NCBI GenBank assembly: GCA_002328745.1
Contig: DCVQ01000005.1
Coordinates: forward strand, 3,420 to 21,732
From: Actinobacteria bacterium UBA2184
GTDB lineage: Bacteria > Actinomycetota > Coriobacteriia > Anaerosomatales > Anaerosomataceae
DNA length: 18,313 nt
Reading direction: 5' to 3'
Shown here: positions 16,031-18,313 of the stretch, one piece after another
How positions within the stretch are numbered: the first letter of the stretch is position 1
How the letters are laid out: the number at the start of each line of letters is the position of its first letter
Position numbers and translations under genes: made by a program
The notes under the pieces: generated by a model
What the model saw: the letters and a program-made list of their open reading frames with translations, nothing else
Database searches by the model: none
What the model was told of the DNA's origin: nothing

Positions 16031-16036
16031 TATAAT
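16031..16036 (+). promoter_or_regulatory. Perfect -10 hexamer upstream of uvrA
   Basis: TATAAT stands 51 nt before the uvrA ATG, in an otherwise very GC-rich region, which makes a chance match less likely. No good -35 is at 16-18 nt: the sequence there is ACACGC, and a TTGCGC lies too far upstream (26 nt). No CGAAC-N4-GTTCG SOS box is present nearby, so LexA control is not visible. The transcript would have a leader of about 40-45 nt. Confidence 0.5.
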
Positions 16037-16087
16037 GAGAGTTTGCGAAAGTCCGGCCCTGTTCCCGCTACGGAAGGTCACTCCCGA

Positions 16088-18313
16088 ATGTCTCTGGACC
16101 GCATCTCCATCCGCGGCGCACGCGAGCACAACCTCAAGAACATCGACCTCGAGATCCCGCGCGACCAGCTTGTGGTGATCACGGGGCTTTCGGGCTCTGG
16201 CAAGTCGTCGCTGGCGTTCGACACCATCTACGCCGAGGGCCAGCGCCGGTACGTCGAGAGTCTCTCGGCATACGCGCGGCAGTTCCTCGGGCAGATGGAC
16301 AAGCCCGACGTGGACCACATCGAGGGCCTGTCGCCCGCGGTCTCGATCGACCAGAAGACCACGAGCAAGAATCCGCGCTCCACGGTGGGCACCGTCACCG
16401 AGATCTACGACTACCTGCGGCTGCTCTTCGCGCGCGTGGGCATCCCGCACTGCCCGGTCTGCGGCCGCCGCATCGAGAAGCAGACGCCCGAGCAGATCGT
16501 CGACGCCATCATGGAGCTGCCCGAGGGCACCAAGTTCCAGGTGCTCGCGCCGGTGGTGAAGGGGCGCAAAGGCGAGTACGGCAAGATGTTCGCCGATTTC
16601 AAGGCCGAGGGCTTCACGCGCGTGCGCGTGGACGGCGAGGTGCGCACCCTCGACGAGGAGATCGTGCTCGACAAGAAGTTCAAGCACACCATCGACGTGG
16701 TGCTCGACCGGCTCGTGATGAAGGGTTCGCTCGGCACGCGCCTGGCCGAGAGCGTCGAGATGGCGCTTCGGCTCTCCGGCGGCACCGTGAGCGTCGCGAT
16801 CGCCGACGGCGAGGAGCTGGAGTTCTCGCAGGCGCTCGCGTGCCCGGAGCACGGCTTCTCGATGGACGAGCTCGCGCCGCGCGACTTCTCGTTCAATGCC
16901 CCGTACGGCGCGTGTCCCGAGTGCCTCGGGCTGGGCAGCCGCCTGGAGGCGGACCCCGACCTCGTGGTGCCCAACCAGGACATGACGCTCGCCGAGGGCG
17001 CGATCAAGCCCTACTCGGGCAACCTCAACTACTACCCGCAGCTGGTGGAGGCGGCGGCCAAGCACATCGGCGTGAGCATGGACACCCCGTGGGGCGAGCT
17101 GTCGGAGGATGCGCGGCACAAGCTGCTCCACGGCCTCGGCGACGAGCGCATCCGTCTCGACTACATCACCCGCGACGGGCGCGAGACGTACTGGTACACC
17201 AAGTACGAGGGCGCGCTCGCGAGCGTGACGCGGCGCCATGAGGAGACCGAGTCCGAGAACAGCAAGGAGAAGCTCGAGGAGTACATGGCGATCATCCCGT
17301 GCGCGACGTGCGGCGGGACGCGCCTCAAGCCCGAGATCCTCGCGGTGACGGTCGGCGACAAGAACATCCACGAGGTGACGCACCTCTCGGCGAAGGACTC
17401 GCTCGCGTTCTTCGAGGCGGCCGAGCTTCTCACCGAGCGCGAGCGGGTGGTGGCGGGCCGCATCATCAAGGAGATCAAGGCGCGCCTGCGGTTCCTCGTG
17501 GACGTGGGGCTCGACTACCTCACGCTTGAGCGCGCCACGGCCACGCTCTCGGGCGGCGAGGCGCAGCGCATCCGGCTCGCCACGCAGATCGGCAGCGGCC
17601 TCGTCGGCGTGCTGTACATCCTCGACGAGCCGTCGATCGGCCTCCATCAGCGCGACAACGCGCGCCTCATCGGCACGCTCGAACGGCTGCGCGACCTCGG
17701 CAACACGGTGATCGTGGTCGAGCACGACGAGGAGACGATCCGCGCCGCCGACTTCGTGGTGGACATGGGACCGGGCGCGGGCGAGCACGGCGGCGAGCTC
17801 GTGTGCGTCGGCACGCCCGAGGCGCTGCTCGCGTGCCCCGAGTCGCTCACCGGCCGGTACATGTCGGGCGAGGTGGCGATCCCCGTGCCGCCGTCGCGAC
17901 GCGTGCCCGAGCGCGGCTACCTCACGGTAACCGGCGCCCGCGAGAACAACCTGCGCGGCATCGACGTGGCCGTCCCGCTCGGCTCGCTCACGGTCGTCAC
18001 CGGCGTCAGCGGCTCGGGCAAGAGCTCGCTCGTGGCCGACACGCTCGCGCCGGTGCTGTCAAACGCGATCTATCGCACGCACCATCGCACCGGCAAACAC
18101 GGCCGGGTCGAAGGCCTTTCCATGGTCGATAAGGTCATCACCATCGATCAGAGTCCGATCGGCCGGACGCCCCGATCGAACCCGGCCACCTACACGGGTG
18201 TGTGGGACGACATCCGGTCGCTTCTCTCATCCACCAACGAAGCGAAGGTACGTGGCTACTCACCGGGCCGATTCTCGTTCAACGTGCGGGGCGGCCGCTG
18301 CGAGGCGTGCAAG
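16088..18313 (+). CDS. uvrA: UvrABC excinuclease subunit A, partial (N-terminal 742 residues)
   Basis: uvrA runs off the right edge with the frame open; 742 residues are visible of a protein usually about 940-970 long. UvrA is the dimeric ABC-type ATPase that finds bulky DNA damage and loads UvrB. The N-terminus IRGAREHNLKNIDLEIPR is canonical. The first Walker A is GLSGSGKSS at residues 33-41. The UvrB-binding region follows (DYLRLLFARVGIPHCPVCGR). The first zinc module reads CPEH, then ELAPRDFSFNAPYGACPEC, with His in place of one Cys. The first signature LSGGE is at 487-491, followed by LYILDEPSIGLHQRDN. The second Walker A is GVSGSGKSS at 639-647, then DQSPIGRTPRSNPATYTG. The window ends inside the second zinc finger (GGRCEACK). 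The ATG has GGAAGG about 10 nt upstream. It is divergent from amt and about 15.6 kb from the uvrB end. Confidence 0.96.
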   Translation, partial: MSLDRISIRGAREHNLKNIDLEIPRDQLVVITGLSGSGKSSLAFDTIYAEGQRRYVESLSAYARQFLGQMDKPDVDHIEGLSPAVSIDQKTTSKNPRSTVGTVTEIYDYLRLLFARVGIPHCPVCGRRIEKQTPEQIVDAIMELPEGTKFQVLAPVVKGRKGEYGKMFADFKAEGFTRVRVDGEVRTLDEEIVLDKKFKHTIDVVLDRLVMKGSLGTRLAESVEMALRLSGGTVSVAIADGEELEFSQALACPEHGFSMDELAPRDFSFNAPYGACPECLGLGSRLEADPDLVVPNQDMTLAEGAIKPYSGNLNYYPQLVEAAAKHIGVSMDTPWGELSEDARHKLLHGLGDERIRLDYITRDGRETYWYTKYEGALASVTRRHEETESENSKEKLEEYMAIIPCATCGGTRLKPEILAVTVGDKNIHEVTHLSAKDSLAFFEAAELLTERERVVAGRIIKEIKARLRFLVDVGLDYLTLERATATLSGGEAQRIRLATQIGSGLVGVLYILDEPSIGLHQRDNARLIGTLERLRDLGNTVIVVEHDEETIRAADFVVDMGPGAGEHGGELVCVGTPEALLACPESLTGRYMSGEVAIPVPPSRRVPERGYLTVTGARENNLRGIDVAVPLGSLTVVTGVSGSGKSSLVADTLAPVLSNAIYRTHHRTGKHGRVEGLSMVDKVITIDQSPIGRTPRSNPATYTGVWDDIRSLLSSTNEAKVRGYSPGRFSFNVRGGRCEACK

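Noticed and set aside
16036..16088. SOS (LexA) box before uvrA
   Set aside because: The leader has GCGAAAGTCC and CTGTTCCC but no CGAAC-N4-GTTCG arrangement, so SOS control cannot be claimed.
16853..16921. Defective zinc finger in UvrA (CPEH instead of CPxC)
   Set aside because: A histidine at this ligand position is, to my knowledge, common in actinobacterial UvrA, and His can bind zinc; the rest of the module is intact.
14573..17788. A 1071-residue minus-strand ORF running through amt and antisense to uvrA
   Set aside because: Only the part from 15874 down is Amt. The upstream part is the high-GC antisense of uvrA with low-complexity His/Arg/Leu/Val composition and no recognisable domain.

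Overview
The window is GC-rich, densely packed bacterial DNA of about 18.3 kb. Short intergenic gaps, GTG starts, stop-start overlaps and a UvrA first zinc module of the C-x-x-H type suggest a deep-branching high-GC actinobacterial lineage, for example Coriobacteriia or relatives. That placement is inference from protein style only. There is no sign of phage, insertion sequence, CRISPR, rRNA or tRNA.

Layout. Positions 1-466 (+) hold the C-terminal end of uvrB. It converges, through a perfect 12-bp inverted repeat, on a two-gene minus-strand operon (477-1877) of paralogous membrane-anchored proteins with acidic/Pro-rich linkers. From 2027 a plus-strand run begins: ABC ATPase, ABC-2 permease, and a P1B-type heavy-metal ATPase (3747-6131). 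All three are joined by 4-bp overlaps. A small coiled-coil protein and a UbiB/AarF-family kinase-like protein follow. larE (minus, 7921-8769) is divergent from acsA (plus, 8869-10860), which is followed by a membrane-anchored single-PASTA protein (10871-11821). That gene converges on a minus-strand nitrogen-control operon, amtB-glnB/K-glnD (15874 to 11841). uvrA starts at 16088 (+) and runs off the right edge.

Main result. The P-type ATPase would normally be split into a 96-residue ORF (3747-4037) and a 691-residue ORF (4056-6131). Both lie in the same reading frame and are separated by a single TGA (4035-4037). That TGA stands exactly where the first cysteine of the second HMA-domain CPxC metal-binding motif belongs. 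The first HMA domain aligns to the second over 37 columns without a gap, with Cys27 opposite the TGA. A stable stem-loop follows, with its apical loop starting 17 nt after the TGA and a G at loop position 2, as expected of a bacterial SECIS element. The GTG at 4056 has no ribosome binding site. TGA is an ordinary stop for five other genes here. The best reading is a selenocysteine-containing Zn/Cd/Pb-type P1B-ATPase of 794 residues (Sec97).

How the genes work together. UvrA and UvrB belong to nucleotide excision repair. AmtB, PII and GlnD form an ammonium-uptake and nitrogen-sensing module in which GlnD would uridylylate PII at Tyr51 and PII would gate AmtB. The ABC pair and the metal ATPase are translationally coupled and may form an efflux or envelope-stress unit. 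AcsA activates acetate. LarE is a sulfur-sacrificing enzyme for a nickel-pincer cofactor whose partner genes are not in this window.
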